A stretch of DNA of 64,000 nucleotides from positions 124,001 to 188,000 of the forward strand of contig PYGH01000001.1 in NCBI GenBank assembly GCA_003014445.1, read 5' to 3'. This DNA comes from Fusobacterium naviforme (GTDB taxonomy: Bacteria > Bacillota > Clostridia > Lachnospirales > Lachnospiraceae). Positions 36,334 to 45,222 of the stretch are shown piece by piece. The notes beneath the pieces are model-generated. The model searched no databases. It was given only the letters and a program-made list of their open reading frames with translations, and was not told the DNA's origin. Position 1 is the first letter of the stretch, and each line of letters starts with the position of its first letter. The position numbers were made by a program, and so were the translations under genes.

Positions 36334-37431
36334 ATGAAAAAAAGAATTGCAGCAATGGTACTCAGTGCAGCGATGGCAGCAACTCTTGCGGCCTGCGGAG
36401 GTTCGGGAACCGCCGCCACAACGGCAGCGGCGTCCGGTGAGACGGCAGCATCCGCTGAGGCAGCGGAGAGCAAGGCAGAGGGGAGCGCAGCTGCTGCGGA
36501 CGCAGTAGACACCAGCAACGCAGCTTACACAATCTCAATCGGTCACATCAATGCGGAAAATGATTCCTGGCATCTGGCAGCTCTCGATTTCAAGGAGCAG
36601 GTCGAGAAGAATTCCAACGGTCAGATCAAGGTTGAGGTATATCCGAACTCTCAGCTTGGCTCCGAGATCGATATGATCCAGTCCATCCTGCAGCAGGGCG
36701 GCTGTGATATCACCTACACAGGCGAGTCCATGCAGACCTACTCTCCGGATCTCGGCATGATCGGTATGCCGTATCTGATTCAGTCCGACGAGCACATGAC
36801 CGCGGTGCTTGAGGGCGAGGTCGGCAAGAAGCTTGAAGGCATGATGGAGGAGGCCGGCATGAAGGTGCTCGGTTACTTCACCAGAGGACCTCGCTACATC
36901 ACCTCCAATAAGGAGATCAAGAGCACGGCGGACTGCCAGAACCTTCTGATCCGCACCCCGCAGTCTCCGATGACGGTTGCGGCATTCGAGGCGCTCGGCG
37001 CAAAGCCGACACCGATGGCGCTGTCCGAGGTATTTACCTCTCTTCAGTCCGGCACCATCGAGGCACAGGAGAATCCCTTCGCCATGATTCAGAACCAGTC
37101 TTTCTATGAGGTTCAGAAGTATCTCGTAAAGACCGCACACCTTCGTGCATGGGTTTATATCGCGATGGGCAAGGCACAGTTTGATGCACTTCCGGCAGAG
37201 CTCCAGCAGGTCGTTCTGGACGCAGGAAAGCATGCGCAGGCATGTGAGCACGAGATATTCCTTGAGAATGAGAAGAAGTTTGAGAAGCAGCTCCAGGAGG
37301 AGGGCATGACCTTCATCGATGTTGATCAGCAGGAGTTCGCGGACAAGATGATCGCCGGAGTGCTTCCGATCCTGACCGAGAGCCAGAAGCAGCTGTATGA
37401 CGAGATCGAGGCTGCAAATCCGAGTAAGTAA
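36334..37431 (+). CDS. dctP: TRAP transporter substrate-binding lipoprotein (1)
   Basis: This DctP-type periplasmic-binding protein has 365 residues. The lipobox LAACGG puts the lipid-modified Cys near residue 20; an Ala/Thr/Ser-rich linker follows. The mature domain has YPNSQLGSEIDMIQ, then YFTRGPRYITSNKEIKS and IRTPQSPMTVAAFEALGAKPTPMALSEVF in pieces, including the conserved Arg that binds the carboxylate. It captures an acidic sugar for DctQM. The start at 36334 follows AAAAAGGAG. A hairpin after the gene probably limits downstream expression. Confidence 0.95.
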   Translation: MKKRIAAMVLSAAMAATLAACGGSGTAATTAAASGETAASAEAAESKAEGSAAAADAVDTSNAAYTISIGHINAENDSWHLAALDFKEQVEKNSNGQIKVEVYPNSQLGSEIDMIQSILQQGGCDITYTGESMQTYSPDLGMIGMPYLIQSDEHMTAVLEGEVGKKLEGMMEEAGMKVLGYFTRGPRYITSNKEIKSTADCQNLLIRTPQSPMTVAAFEALGAKPTPMALSEVFTSLQSGTIEAQENPFAMIQNQSFYEVQKYLVKTAHLRAWVYIAMGKAQFDALPAELQQVVLDAGKHAQACEHEIFLENEKKFEKQLQEEGMTFIDVDQQEFADKMIAGVLPILTESQKQLYDEIEAANPSK

Positions 37432-37547
37432 TGATCTGAGTGTCAGAAGCCGGTTATGCGTTGTGCGATCTCAGAGCTTTTGACACCGTAATCAAGAGAT
37501 TTGAGAAATACAGGTCAGTTGTATTGCGCATCGACTTGAGAGAGATC

Positions 37548-37579
37548 CCGGCGGCTGAGCAAATTCAGCCGCCGGTTTT
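37548..37579 (+). terminator. attenuator hairpin between dctP and dctQ (1)
   Basis: CCGGCGGCTGA pairs perfectly with TCAGCCGCCGG around 6 bases, followed by TTTT. Placed inside the operon, it would leave more dctP than permease transcript. Confidence 0.7.
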
Positions 37580-37597
37580 GAAAGAGAGGGGAATATT

Positions 37598-38110
37598 ATG
37601 AAGAGCGAAAGCGGCTTCGACAAGCTGGTGAAGGGCTACACGGAGGTTTTGTGCGCCTTTGGCTGTCTGTTTTATCTGTCCTTCTGCGCCTGTGTGCTGA
37701 TTCAGATCATCAGCCGAAACTTTCTGCCCTCCGCACCTTCCTGGACGGAGGAGGCGGCGCGCTATACCTTCATTTACATGGTGGCCTTCGGCTGCGGGGT
37801 TGCGGTACTGAGGGATGAGTTTGTCTTTGTTGAATTTTTGAAGGATATGCTGGAGGTCAAGGGACAGCACAGAACCAACAAACTGATCCGCATCTTCTGT
37901 ACGGCAGTGATGCTGGCAGTCAGCGTCTATATTCTGATAAAGGCGGAACCGACCTTCTGCTTTATCAAGTTTCGTATGGTCTCTACTGCAATGCAGATTC
38001 CGATGCAGTATATTTACTTCTCTCAGATTCTGCTCTTTTCCTTCCTGAGCATCAGTCTTGTGATGCGGCTCATCCAGATGTTCCGCGACTTCAATAAGGA
38101 GGTTGGCTGA
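37598..38110 (+). CDS. dctQ: TRAP transporter small permease (1)
   Basis: The DctQ-type membrane subunit has 170 residues and four helices. It carries the family's FLPSAPSWTEEAARYTFIYMVAFGCGVAV in pieces (W-x-EE-x-x-R). It starts behind GAGGGGAATATT. DctM follows after one base. Confidence 0.93.
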   Translation: MKSESGFDKLVKGYTEVLCAFGCLFYLSFCACVLIQIISRNFLPSAPSWTEEAARYTFIYMVAFGCGVAVLRDEFVFVEFLKDMLEVKGQHRTNKLIRIFCTAVMLAVSVYILIKAEPTFCFIKFRMVSTAMQIPMQYIYFSQILLFSFLSISLVMRLIQMFRDFNKEVG

Positions 38111-38111
38111 T

Positions 38112-39395
38112 ATGGTATCGGTGCTGTTTATATCCTTTGTGATCTGTCTTGCCATCGGTATTCCGGTTGCATTCAGCCTCGGTGTGGCTTCCTGCATTTA
38201 CTTTATCGGAGCGGGCATGCCGATCAATATGTTCGCGCAGAAATTCTTTGCGGGTATGGATTCCTTCACGCTGCTCTGTATTCCGGGCTTCACACTTGCC
38301 GGAAACCTCATGAACCAGGGGGGCATCTCCGATAAGCTGCTGGATTTTGCCGAGACCTGTGTGGGGCACCTGCGCGGCGGTCTTGCCTACGCGAATGTGC
38401 TGGCCTCCATGGTATTCGCAGGTATTTCGGGAACGGCGCTCGCGGATACGGTGGCGCTGGGCGGAATCGAGATTCCGATGATGGTCAATCAGGGCTATGA
38501 CGTGCCGTTCTCCGTGGCAGTAACGGCGGCGAGCTCCTGCATGGGCCCCATTATCCCGCCCTCTGTTCCCATGATTATTGCGGCCACCATGACCGGACTC
38601 TCTGTCTCCAGAATGTTTATGGCCGGCATTGTTCCGGGCATACTGATGGGCGGCGGCATGTGCTTTGTGTGCTGGTATGAGTCAAAGAAGCACAACTATC
38701 CGAAGCGCGACCGGAGAGCATCGATGCAGGAGGTTATAAAGTCTGGAAGAGAAGCTTTCTGGGCGATACTCATGACCTTTATCATTCTCTTCGGCATCAT
38801 GGGCGGTGTGATGACGCCGACCGAGGCCTCGATTGTGTGTGTGGCATACGGAACCATCGTCAGCTTCTTTATCTATAAGAAGCTGAACCTGAAGAGCTTC
38901 TATGCCTGCCTGAAGCAGACGCTCTCGAGTGCGGCAGCAATTATGGGGCTGGTGGCCTTTGCAAATGTGTTTGCGTACATTCTGACGAAGGAACGCATTC
39001 CGAATATGATTGCGGACGGCCTCCTGAGAATTACGACCAATAAGCTCCTGATTCTGCTGCTGATCAATCTCTTCCTGGTTTTCGTCGGAATGTTTATGGA
39101 GACGATTGCGGCGCTGCTCATTCTGTTCCCGGTGCTTCTGCAGGTGGCAACCTCTGTGGGTGTGGATCCGGTGCAGTTTGGTCTCATTGTGGTCATGAAC
39201 CTGGTGCTTGGTCTCTGCACGCCTCCGGTCGGGGTGTGTCTCTTTGCGGCGACTGCCATCGGCGGGAATAAGCTGTCAGAAAATGTGAAGGCACTTGCGC
39301 CCTTCCTGGTGTCCAATTTCACAGTGCTGGCGCTGGTCACCTATGTTCCGGCAATTTCCATCGGAGTTGCGAATCTGATTATGGGCGGGCGCTGA
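38112..39395 (+). CDS. dctM: TRAP transporter large permease (1)
   Basis: The protein has 427 residues and about twelve helices, the ion-coupled channel subunit. The ATG at 38112 follows AAGGAGG with good spacing; the TTG at 38103 is rejected. Family blocks: GGLAYANVLASMVFAGISGTALADT in pieces, AASSCMGPIIPPSVPMIIA, GVMTPTEASIVCVAYG and LGLCTPPVGVCLF. It is Na+- or H+-coupled; the sequence does not tell which. Confidence 0.95.
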   Translation: MVSVLFISFVICLAIGIPVAFSLGVASCIYFIGAGMPINMFAQKFFAGMDSFTLLCIPGFTLAGNLMNQGGISDKLLDFAETCVGHLRGGLAYANVLASMVFAGISGTALADTVALGGIEIPMMVNQGYDVPFSVAVTAASSCMGPIIPPSVPMIIAATMTGLSVSRMFMAGIVPGILMGGGMCFVCWYESKKHNYPKRDRRASMQEVIKSGREAFWAILMTFIILFGIMGGVMTPTEASIVCVAYGTIVSFFIYKKLNLKSFYACLKQTLSSAAAIMGLVAFANVFAYILTKERIPNMIADGLLRITTNKLLILLLINLFLVFVGMFMETIAALLILFPVLLQVATSVGVDPVQFGLIVVMNLVLGLCTPPVGVCLFAATAIGGNKLSENVKALAPFLVSNFTVLALVTYVPAISIGVANLIMGGR

Positions 39396-39458
39396 GCGGA
39401 GAGCGAAGCGTTCTCACAGTGATATCAGATTATAATTTTGTTTTAGAAAGACAGAAAA

Positions 39459-40187
39459 ATGAATTTAATTTGTGAGCCGAGACGAGAGGGAGAAACCGCC
39501 AGAGAATACGCCTATTCCATGCTGCGGGAGAATATCGCGAACCTGAATCTGGAGCCGGGCTGCACGCTGAACGACACCAATATTGCGGCGCAGCTCGGTA
39601 TCAGCCGCACGCCGGTGCGCGAGGCGATCAATCAGCTGAAGGGCGAGTCGGAGATCATCGAGATATATCCGCAGCGCGGCATGAAGGTAGCGCTGATCGA
39701 CATCAACATCATCCGCAATGTGCGCCTCATGCGCATGGTGCTGGAAAAGGAGATGATACGGCGCTGCTGTGATATTGCCTGCGAGGAGGATATACTCTGG
39801 ATGGAGGAAAATGTTGCACTTCAGCATTTCTATCACAGACAGAAGAAGATGCAGCAGGCCGTGGAGGTAGATAATCAGCTGCACAGGAAGTTTTATGAGC
39901 TGGCAGGCTTTGATTATGTCTATCGTAGCACCAGAGGGCCGATGATTCACTACGACAGAGTGCGGGTGCTGGAATCCTTTTATGACACCTATCTGGATTC
40001 GATCCGGGATCATTCCAGTATGATATGCGCCGTCAGGGAGAGAAATCCGGCGGAGGCCTGCCGGCTGATGGAGCAGCATCTGGATCGCTGGCTTGTGAAT
40101 GAACGGAGACTGAGAGCGGAATATCCGCACTATTTTAAGAAAGAAGGAATGGAGCATGAAGGCAGTCAGAATTATGCGGCCGGGTGA
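39459..40187 (+). CDS. GntR-family regulator with FCD-type domain (1)
   Basis: The protein has 242 residues. The winged helix DTNIAAQLGISRTPVREAINQL is at about residues 44-65. The C-terminal all-helical effector domain has His/Asp/Asn positions as in FCD regulators (DNQLHRKFYEL, RDHSSMICAVRERNPAEA, MEQHLDRW). It lies between TRAP operon 1 and the second dehydrogenase. It is the best candidate to bind AATATATTARTATATCA at 34274 and 36286 and to respond to a sugar acid. Its last 32 bases overlap the next gene. Confidence 0.9.
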   Translation: MNLICEPRREGETAREYAYSMLRENIANLNLEPGCTLNDTNIAAQLGISRTPVREAINQLKGESEIIEIYPQRGMKVALIDINIIRNVRLMRMVLEKEMIRRCCDIACEEDILWMEENVALQHFYHRQKKMQQAVEVDNQLHRKFYELAGFDYVYRSTRGPMIHYDRVRVLESFYDTYLDSIRDHSSMICAVRERNPAEACRLMEQHLDRWLVNERRLRAEYPHYFKKEGMEHEGSQNYAAG

Positions 40188-41184
40188 GCTTAGGGTTGTT
40201 GACGAGACAAAGCCGGTACTGGACGGGGAAAATAATGTTCTGATACGCATGACCGCCGCCGGGATCTGCGGCTCTGACGTCGGGATATATCACGGAACCA
40301 ACGCGGCAGCGACCTATCCGCGCATCATCGGTCATGAGATCGTAGGTGTGGTGGAGGAGACCGGCACGGGCGTGACTGCGGTGCATAAGGGAGACCGTGT
40401 GATTGTGGATCAGGTGACCGCCTGCGGGCACTGCTACGCCTGCCGCAAGGGACGTCCGAATGTCTGTGGAAATCTGAAGGTACGCGGCGTGCATATTGAC
40501 GGCGGCTATCGCCAGTGGATTGCAGTTCCGGAGGATAAGTGCTATCTGCTGCCCGACAGCATCTCGGACACGGATGCCATCATGATCGAACCGACCACGA
40601 TTGCCATTCAGAGCTGCTCCAGAGCAGAGCTTTCCGAGGAGGATACGCTGCTGCTGATCGGTGTCGGAGCGCTGGGCTCCTCTATCTTAAAAATTGCGCG
40701 TCTGCACTGCAAAAATATCATAGTGGCGGATGTCGTAGAGGAGAAGCTTGACGAGGCGCTGGAGCGCGGCGCACGGTGGAAGGTGAATATCGCGAGGGAG
40801 GATCTGGAGGCAAAGGTCAGAGAGTACACGGATGGCTATGGAGCGACCGTGACGATCGACGCTGCCTGCACAAAGGATTCTCTGATGAATGCGCTGAAGT
40901 GCACGGGCAATGCGGGCCGCGTGGTCACGATGGGCTTTTCGGTTGCAGATACGGTGGTGAATCAGTTTGTGATCACCTCGAAGGAGCTGGATGTACGGGG
41001 CTCCCGCCTTCAGAACAGAAAATTCGGTGAGGCGATAGAGCTTTTAAAGTCCGGACAGATTGATCTGAACGGTGCAGTGTCCCATACCTTCAAGCTGACC
41101 GACGCGCAGAAGGCCTTCGATTTTATTGACAGCAGAGACCCCAGTATCCGTAAAATAGCCCTGACCTTTGAGGATCTGGACTGA
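40156..41184 (+). CDS. zinc-dependent MDR dehydrogenase, sugar-acid type (2)
   Basis: This 342-residue enzyme has AGICGSDVGIYHGTN, IIGHEIVGVVEE, and the structural zinc cluster CGHCYACRKGRPNVC. The cofactor loop is LLIGVGALGSSILKIA, an unusual GVGALG form. It resembles the RspB/GulD/LgoD group that oxidises L-gulonate or L-galactonate at C5. Being followed by UxuA and UxuB, it is likely an L-gulonate 5-dehydrogenase delivering D-fructuronate. The start lies inside the GntR gene behind GGAATGGAG. Confidence 0.88.
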   Translation: MKAVRIMRPGELRVVDETKPVLDGENNVLIRMTAAGICGSDVGIYHGTNAAATYPRIIGHEIVGVVEETGTGVTAVHKGDRVIVDQVTACGHCYACRKGRPNVCGNLKVRGVHIDGGYRQWIAVPEDKCYLLPDSISDTDAIMIEPTTIAIQSCSRAELSEEDTLLLIGVGALGSSILKIARLHCKNIIVADVVEEKLDEALERGARWKVNIAREDLEAKVREYTDGYGATVTIDAACTKDSLMNALKCTGNAGRVVTMGFSVADTVVNQFVITSKELDVRGSRLQNRKFGEAIELLKSGQIDLNGAVSHTFKLTDAQKAFDFIDSRDPSIRKIALTFEDLD

Positions 41185-41276
41185 GGAAATCCAAAATTCG
41201 GGAGAGAGCCGACTGTCAGGAAAAGGGTGAGACAGGAAGCGGATGAGGTAAAATTAAGATAAGGAGCTGAAAAGCT

Positions 41277-42359
41277 ATGAAAATGACATTTCGCTGGTAC
41301 GGAGCAGACAGTGACAACGTTTCCTTAAAGCAGATCAAGCAGATTGCCGGTATGTCCGGTGTCATGGGTCTGCTGGATTATAAAGCAGCGGGAGAAGTCT
41401 GGACGCTTGAAGAGTGCAGAAAATACGTAGACGAGATCCATGCGGCGGGACTTGAGTGTGAGGTGATTGAGTCCGTGAATGTCCACGAAGACATCAAGAT
41501 GGGGCTGCCGACCCGGGATCAGTATATTGCTAATTACTGCGAGACGATCCGAAACCTTGCGGCGGTCGGTGTAAAGGTGATCATCTATAACTTTATGCCG
41601 GTGCTCGACTGGCTGCGGACAGATCTGGCCCGCGAGATTCCGGAGGATGGCTCGAACAGCCTCTATTTTGATGAGGCGGAGCTGGGAAGCATGACGCCAC
41701 TGGAAATCGTGAAAAAGACCGCGGAGAGCTCCAATGGATTTTCACTTCCGGGTTGGGAGCCGGAGCGTCTTGCGGAGCTTGAGAAGACACTGAAGCAGTA
41801 TGAGAAGATCACCCCGGAAATCCTGCTCCAGAACTACAAGTATTTTCTGGATGGCATTATGCCGACCTGCGAGGAGTGCAGCGTGAAGATGGCCTGCCAT
41901 CCTGACGATCCGGCATGGCCGATCTTTGGACTGCCGCGCATTGCGCACAGTCAGGAGGGCTTTGATAAAATCGTTGCGCTCCATGATTCCCCCTGTAATA
42001 CCGTATGCCTCTGCACCGGATCCCTGGGCTCGAATCCGGAGAATGATATTCCGGCGGTAATCCGTCACTTTGGTGAGATGAACCGTATCGGCTGCCTGCA
42101 TGTGCGGAATGTAAAGTATCTGGGATATCATAAGTTCCGCGAGGCGGCACACTATTCCGCGTCCGGAGATCTGGATATGTATGCCATTATGAAGGCAGTC
42201 TATGATACCTGTCCGGACACCTATATTCGCCCGGATCACGGCAGAATGATATGGGACGAGGTCGGGAGACCAGGATATGGCCTCTATGACAGAGCGCTGG
42301 GGGCGGAGTATCTGCTCGGTCTCTGGGAGGCAATCGTGCGGGAGAATGAGCATCGGTAA
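41277..42359 (+). CDS. uxuA: D-mannonate dehydratase
   Basis: UxuA converts D-mannonate to 2-keto-3-deoxy-D-gluconate. The 360-residue protein starts [20 protein letters not shown] behind AAGGAG and has the TIM-barrel metal-site residues. These include [33 protein letters not shown] (His, Asp), CTGSLG, HVRNVK and [13 protein letters not shown]. All are as expected for UxuA. Confidence 0.97.
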   Translation: MKMTFRWYGADSDNVSLKQIKQIAGMSGVMGLLDYKAAGEVWTLEECRKYVDEIHAAGLECEVIESVNVHEDIKMGLPTRDQYIANYCETIRNLAAVGVKVIIYNFMPVLDWLRTDLAREIPEDGSNSLYFDEAELGSMTPLEIVKKTAESSNGFSLPGWEPERLAELEKTLKQYEKITPEILLQNYKYFLDGIMPTCEECSVKMACHPDDPAWPIFGLPRIAHSQEGFDKIVALHDSPCNTVCLCTGSLGSNPENDIPAVIRHFGEMNRIGCLHVRNVKYLGYHKFREAAHYSASGDLDMYAIMKAVYDTCPDTYIRPDHGRMIWDEVGRPGYGLYDRALGAEYLLGLWEAIVRENEHR

Positions 42360-42418
42360 GCGCGGAATCACGCGAGGCGGGATTGCGCTGCGCAATCTGG
42401 AAAAGTGAGGATAATGCA

Positions 42419-44032
42419 ATGAAGCTAAGTCTTGAATCCTTAAGAACACAGAGGGCAGACTGGGAGGCAGCCGGAGTGCGGCTTCCCTCCTATGACCTGT
42501 GTATGGTGACGGAGGAGACAAAGAAGTCTCCGCTGTGGGTACATTTTGGCATCGGGAATATTTTCCGCATCTTCATCGGCGGAATTGCAGATCAGCTCCT
42601 GGAAAAAGGGGCGTCTAAGAAGGGCATCACCTGTGTGGAGAGCTTTGATTTTGATGTGGTCGATAAGATCTATGATCCATACGACAATCTGGCGCTTGGC
42701 GTCACGCTGAAGGCGGACGGCAGCACGGAAAAGCAGGTGATCGGCTCGCTCACGGAGGCTATACGGGCAAGGTCACAGGATCCGGAGAGCTGGGGACGCC
42801 TCAAAGCAATCTTCCGGAATCCGGAGCTTCAGCTCTGCTCCTTTACTATCACGGAGAAGGGCTATGCGCTGAAAAATGCGGCGGGAGAGTTTTTCCCCTT
42901 TGTACAGGCGGATATAGATCATGGTCCGGAGAAGCCGGGGAGTGCCATGGCGATCGTCACTGCGCTCCTGTATGAGAGATTTCAGGCGGGGCAGTATCCG
43001 CTTGCGGTGGTCTCCATGGACAACTGCAGCCACAACGGGGAGAAGCTCATGAGCGCTGTGCTTACCATGGCGGAGAGCTGGAAGCAAAAAGGTTTTGTTT
43101 CGCAGAGCTTTGTGGACTATCTGAAGGATGAGGCGCGGGTTGCCTTTCCCTGGTCCATGATTGATAAGATCACACCCCGTCCGGCGGCGTCAGTGGAGCA
43201 GGAGCTGGAGCGGCTCGGGATCGAGGGAATGACTCCGGTTATCACTTCAAAGAACACCTACATTGCTCCCTTTGTGAATGCAGAGGGGCCGCAGTATCTG
43301 GTTGTGGAGGACAAATTTCCGAACGGACGCCCTGCGTTTGAGCAGGCAGGCGTCTACATGACGGATCGGGATACAGTGAACAAGGTAGAGCGGATGAAGG
43401 TTACGACCTGTCTGAATCCGCTGCACACGGCACTGGCGGTCTATGGCTGCGTGCTGGGCTACACCCTGATCGCAGATGAGATGAAGGACAAGGAATTGAA
43501 GGAGCTGGTGCGGAGAATAGGCCCGGTGGAGGGAATGCCGGTGGTGACGGATCCCGGCATACTGTCACCGGAACGCTTTGTGGATGAGGTCATTCATGTC
43601 CGCATACCGAACCCGTTCATGCCGGACACGCCGCAGCGCATCGCAACGGATACGAGTCAGAAGGTCGGGATACGCTACGGTGAGACGATCAGGAGCTATG
43701 TGGAGAGATATGGGGACGCGGGCAGTCTTCAGGCGATCCCGCTGGCCATTGCGGGTTGGCTCCGCTATCTGATCGGCGTGGACGATGAAGGACAAGCTTT
43801 TGAGCGCTCCCCGGATCCGATGCTTTCGGAGCTCACGGAGCAGCTCAAGGGGATAGAGCTCGGAAAGCCGGAGAGTGTCGGAGATAAGCTGAGGCCGATT
43901 CTTTCCAATGCGAATATTTTCGGCTCCGATCTCTACGCCGCCGGAATCGGCGAGCGGATCGAGGGGCTGTTTGCGGAGGAGCTGGCAGGACCGGGCGCTG
44001 TGAGAGCAACATTAAAAAAATATTTGAATTAA
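42419..44032 (+). CDS. uxuB: D-mannonate oxidoreductase (fructuronate reductase)
   Basis: The protein has 537 residues, of the mannitol dehydrogenase long-chain family. Motifs: WVHFGIGNIFRIFIGG (nucleotide-binding), VVSMDNCSHNGEKL and the catalytic lysine region RMKVTTCLNPLHTALAVYG. UxuB reduces D-fructuronate to D-mannonate, the step before UxuA. Start at 42419 behind TGAGGA. A terminator follows. Confidence 0.92.
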   Translation: MKLSLESLRTQRADWEAAGVRLPSYDLCMVTEETKKSPLWVHFGIGNIFRIFIGGIADQLLEKGASKKGITCVESFDFDVVDKIYDPYDNLALGVTLKADGSTEKQVIGSLTEAIRARSQDPESWGRLKAIFRNPELQLCSFTITEKGYALKNAAGEFFPFVQADIDHGPEKPGSAMAIVTALLYERFQAGQYPLAVVSMDNCSHNGEKLMSAVLTMAESWKQKGFVSQSFVDYLKDEARVAFPWSMIDKITPRPAASVEQELERLGIEGMTPVITSKNTYIAPFVNAEGPQYLVVEDKFPNGRPAFEQAGVYMTDRDTVNKVERMKVTTCLNPLHTALAVYGCVLGYTLIADEMKDKELKELVRRIGPVEGMPVVTDPGILSPERFVDEVIHVRIPNPFMPDTPQRIATDTSQKVGIRYGETIRSYVERYGDAGSLQAIPLAIAGWLRYLIGVDDEGQAFERSPDPMLSELTEQLKGIELGKPESVGDKLRPILSNANIFGSDLYAAGIGERIEGLFAEELAGPGAVRATLKKYLN

Positions 44033-44049
44033 ATAAAAAGTGTTACAAT

Positions 44050-44083
44050 AACAGGGATCGGTGCTTTGCCGGTCCCTGTTTTG
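44050..44083 (+). terminator. rho-independent terminator after uxuB
   Basis: AACAGGGATCGG pairs with CCGGTCCCTGTT (one G-T pair) around a short loop, followed by TTG. Confidence 0.75.
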
Positions 44084-44143
44084 ATATGCAGCCGGGCAGA
44101 AGGCTTTGCTGCCGGAGGATGTGGAAGCGCTCAGTGTGGAGGC

Positions 44144-44998
44144 ATGAATTTGAAGCGAGGTCTGGTAATGGAGGGCGGCGGAATGCGCGGCATGTTCACC
44201 GCCGGTGTGATTGATGTGTTGATGGAGCATGAGATTGTCTTTGACGGAGGGATCGGTACTTCCGCAGGCGCTGCCTTTGGCTGCAACTATAAGTCGAAGC
44301 AGCCGGGCAGAGTGATTCGCTACAATACGGAGTTCTGTGACGATCCGCGCTACGGGGGGCTGCATTCTCTGCTGACGACAGGCGATCTGTACAGCAGAGA
44401 TTTTGCCTATGAGACAGTGCCTTTTGAGCTCTATCCTTTCGATTCGGAGACCTTCCGCAGAAATCCAATGGAGTTCTATGTGGTATGCACAGATGTGCTG
44501 ACTGGTCGTCCCTTCTATAAGAAGTGCGAAAACGGGGACAGGCATGATGTGGAGTACATGAGAGCTTCTGCGTCCATGCCGCTGGTATCAAGGGTTGTGG
44601 AGGTGGATGGACACAGGCTTCTGGACGGCGGCATCTCTGATTCCATTCCGCTGCGCAAGTTTATCTCCCTTGGATATGATAAAAATGTTGTCATTCTGAC
44701 ACAGCCCGCGAATTACCGAAAGAAGCCTAGTCGCATGGCTGCGCTGTTCTCGCTGGCACTGCGGAACTATCCGGCAGTGGTCTTCGCCATGCGTGCCAGA
44801 CATTTGAACTACAATCAAAATGTAGCGTACGTACGCACGGAGGAGACAAAGGGGAGGGCCTTTGTCATTCAGCCGGAGGCAGCGCTCCACATAAGCCGTG
44901 CTTGTCGGGATGCAGGGGAGCTGATGCGCGTCTATGAGCTCGGCCGAGGCGCAGCGCTCCGGAGGATGGTGGAGCTGAAAAGGTTTCTGGAGGAGTGA
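44144..44998 (+). CDS. patatin-like phospholipase family protein
   Basis: This 284-residue protein has the oxyanion loop EGGGMRGMFTAG (about residues 10-21), the nucleophile elbow GTSAG (Ser40) and the catalytic Asp in DGGISDS (Asp161). It is a Ser-Asp dyad lipid acyl hydrolase of the RssA/YjjU type. It starts behind GGAGG. It lies after the uxu terminator and appears to be an independent housekeeping-type gene inside the sugar-acid region. Confidence 0.93.
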   Translation: MNLKRGLVMEGGGMRGMFTAGVIDVLMEHEIVFDGGIGTSAGAAFGCNYKSKQPGRVIRYNTEFCDDPRYGGLHSLLTTGDLYSRDFAYETVPFELYPFDSETFRRNPMEFYVVCTDVLTGRPFYKKCENGDRHDVEYMRASASMPLVSRVVEVDGHRLLDGGISDSIPLRKFISLGYDKNVVILTQPANYRKKPSRMAALFSLALRNYPAVVFAMRARHLNYNQNVAYVRTEETKGRAFVIQPEAALHISRACRDAGELMRVYELGRGAALRRMVELKRFLEE

Positions 44999-45146
44999 GA
45001 GGAGTTATGAGACGGGACGGTAGTGCTGACCGTCCTGAGAGTGAATTTTTAGTGAGGTCTTTCTGATTACAAATGTTGTATTTTTTATTATATATATTGA
45101 TAAAATCATAAGAGAAAATATAATCAAAATTATTCCATATAGTGTG
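44999..45146. other. intergenic, terminator-like hairpin and AT-rich tract
   Basis: GGACGGT (45015-45021) pairs with ACCGTCC (45029-45035) a few bases after the patatin stop; a T run follows only 10 bases later. The rest is AT-rich up to the uxaB promoter. Confidence 0.4.
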
Positions 45147-45188
45147 TTGACATCGAAGATTAAAGAGAATACTATGTTGTATACAACA
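45147..45188 (+). promoter_or_regulatory. promoter and palindromic GntR operator of uxaB
   Basis: TTGACA (45147-45152), 17 bases, TACTAT (45170-45175). A perfect 14-bp palindrome TGTTGTATACAACA (45175-45188) overlaps the -10 and start site. TTGTATACAA cores are typical of FadR/FCD-type GntR regulators. Eleven of 14 bases recur at 47757-47770 at the same promoter position. Confidence 0.75.
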
Positions 45189-45222
45189 AAACTATGGAAA
45201 TACATGATATGGAGGAAAGACT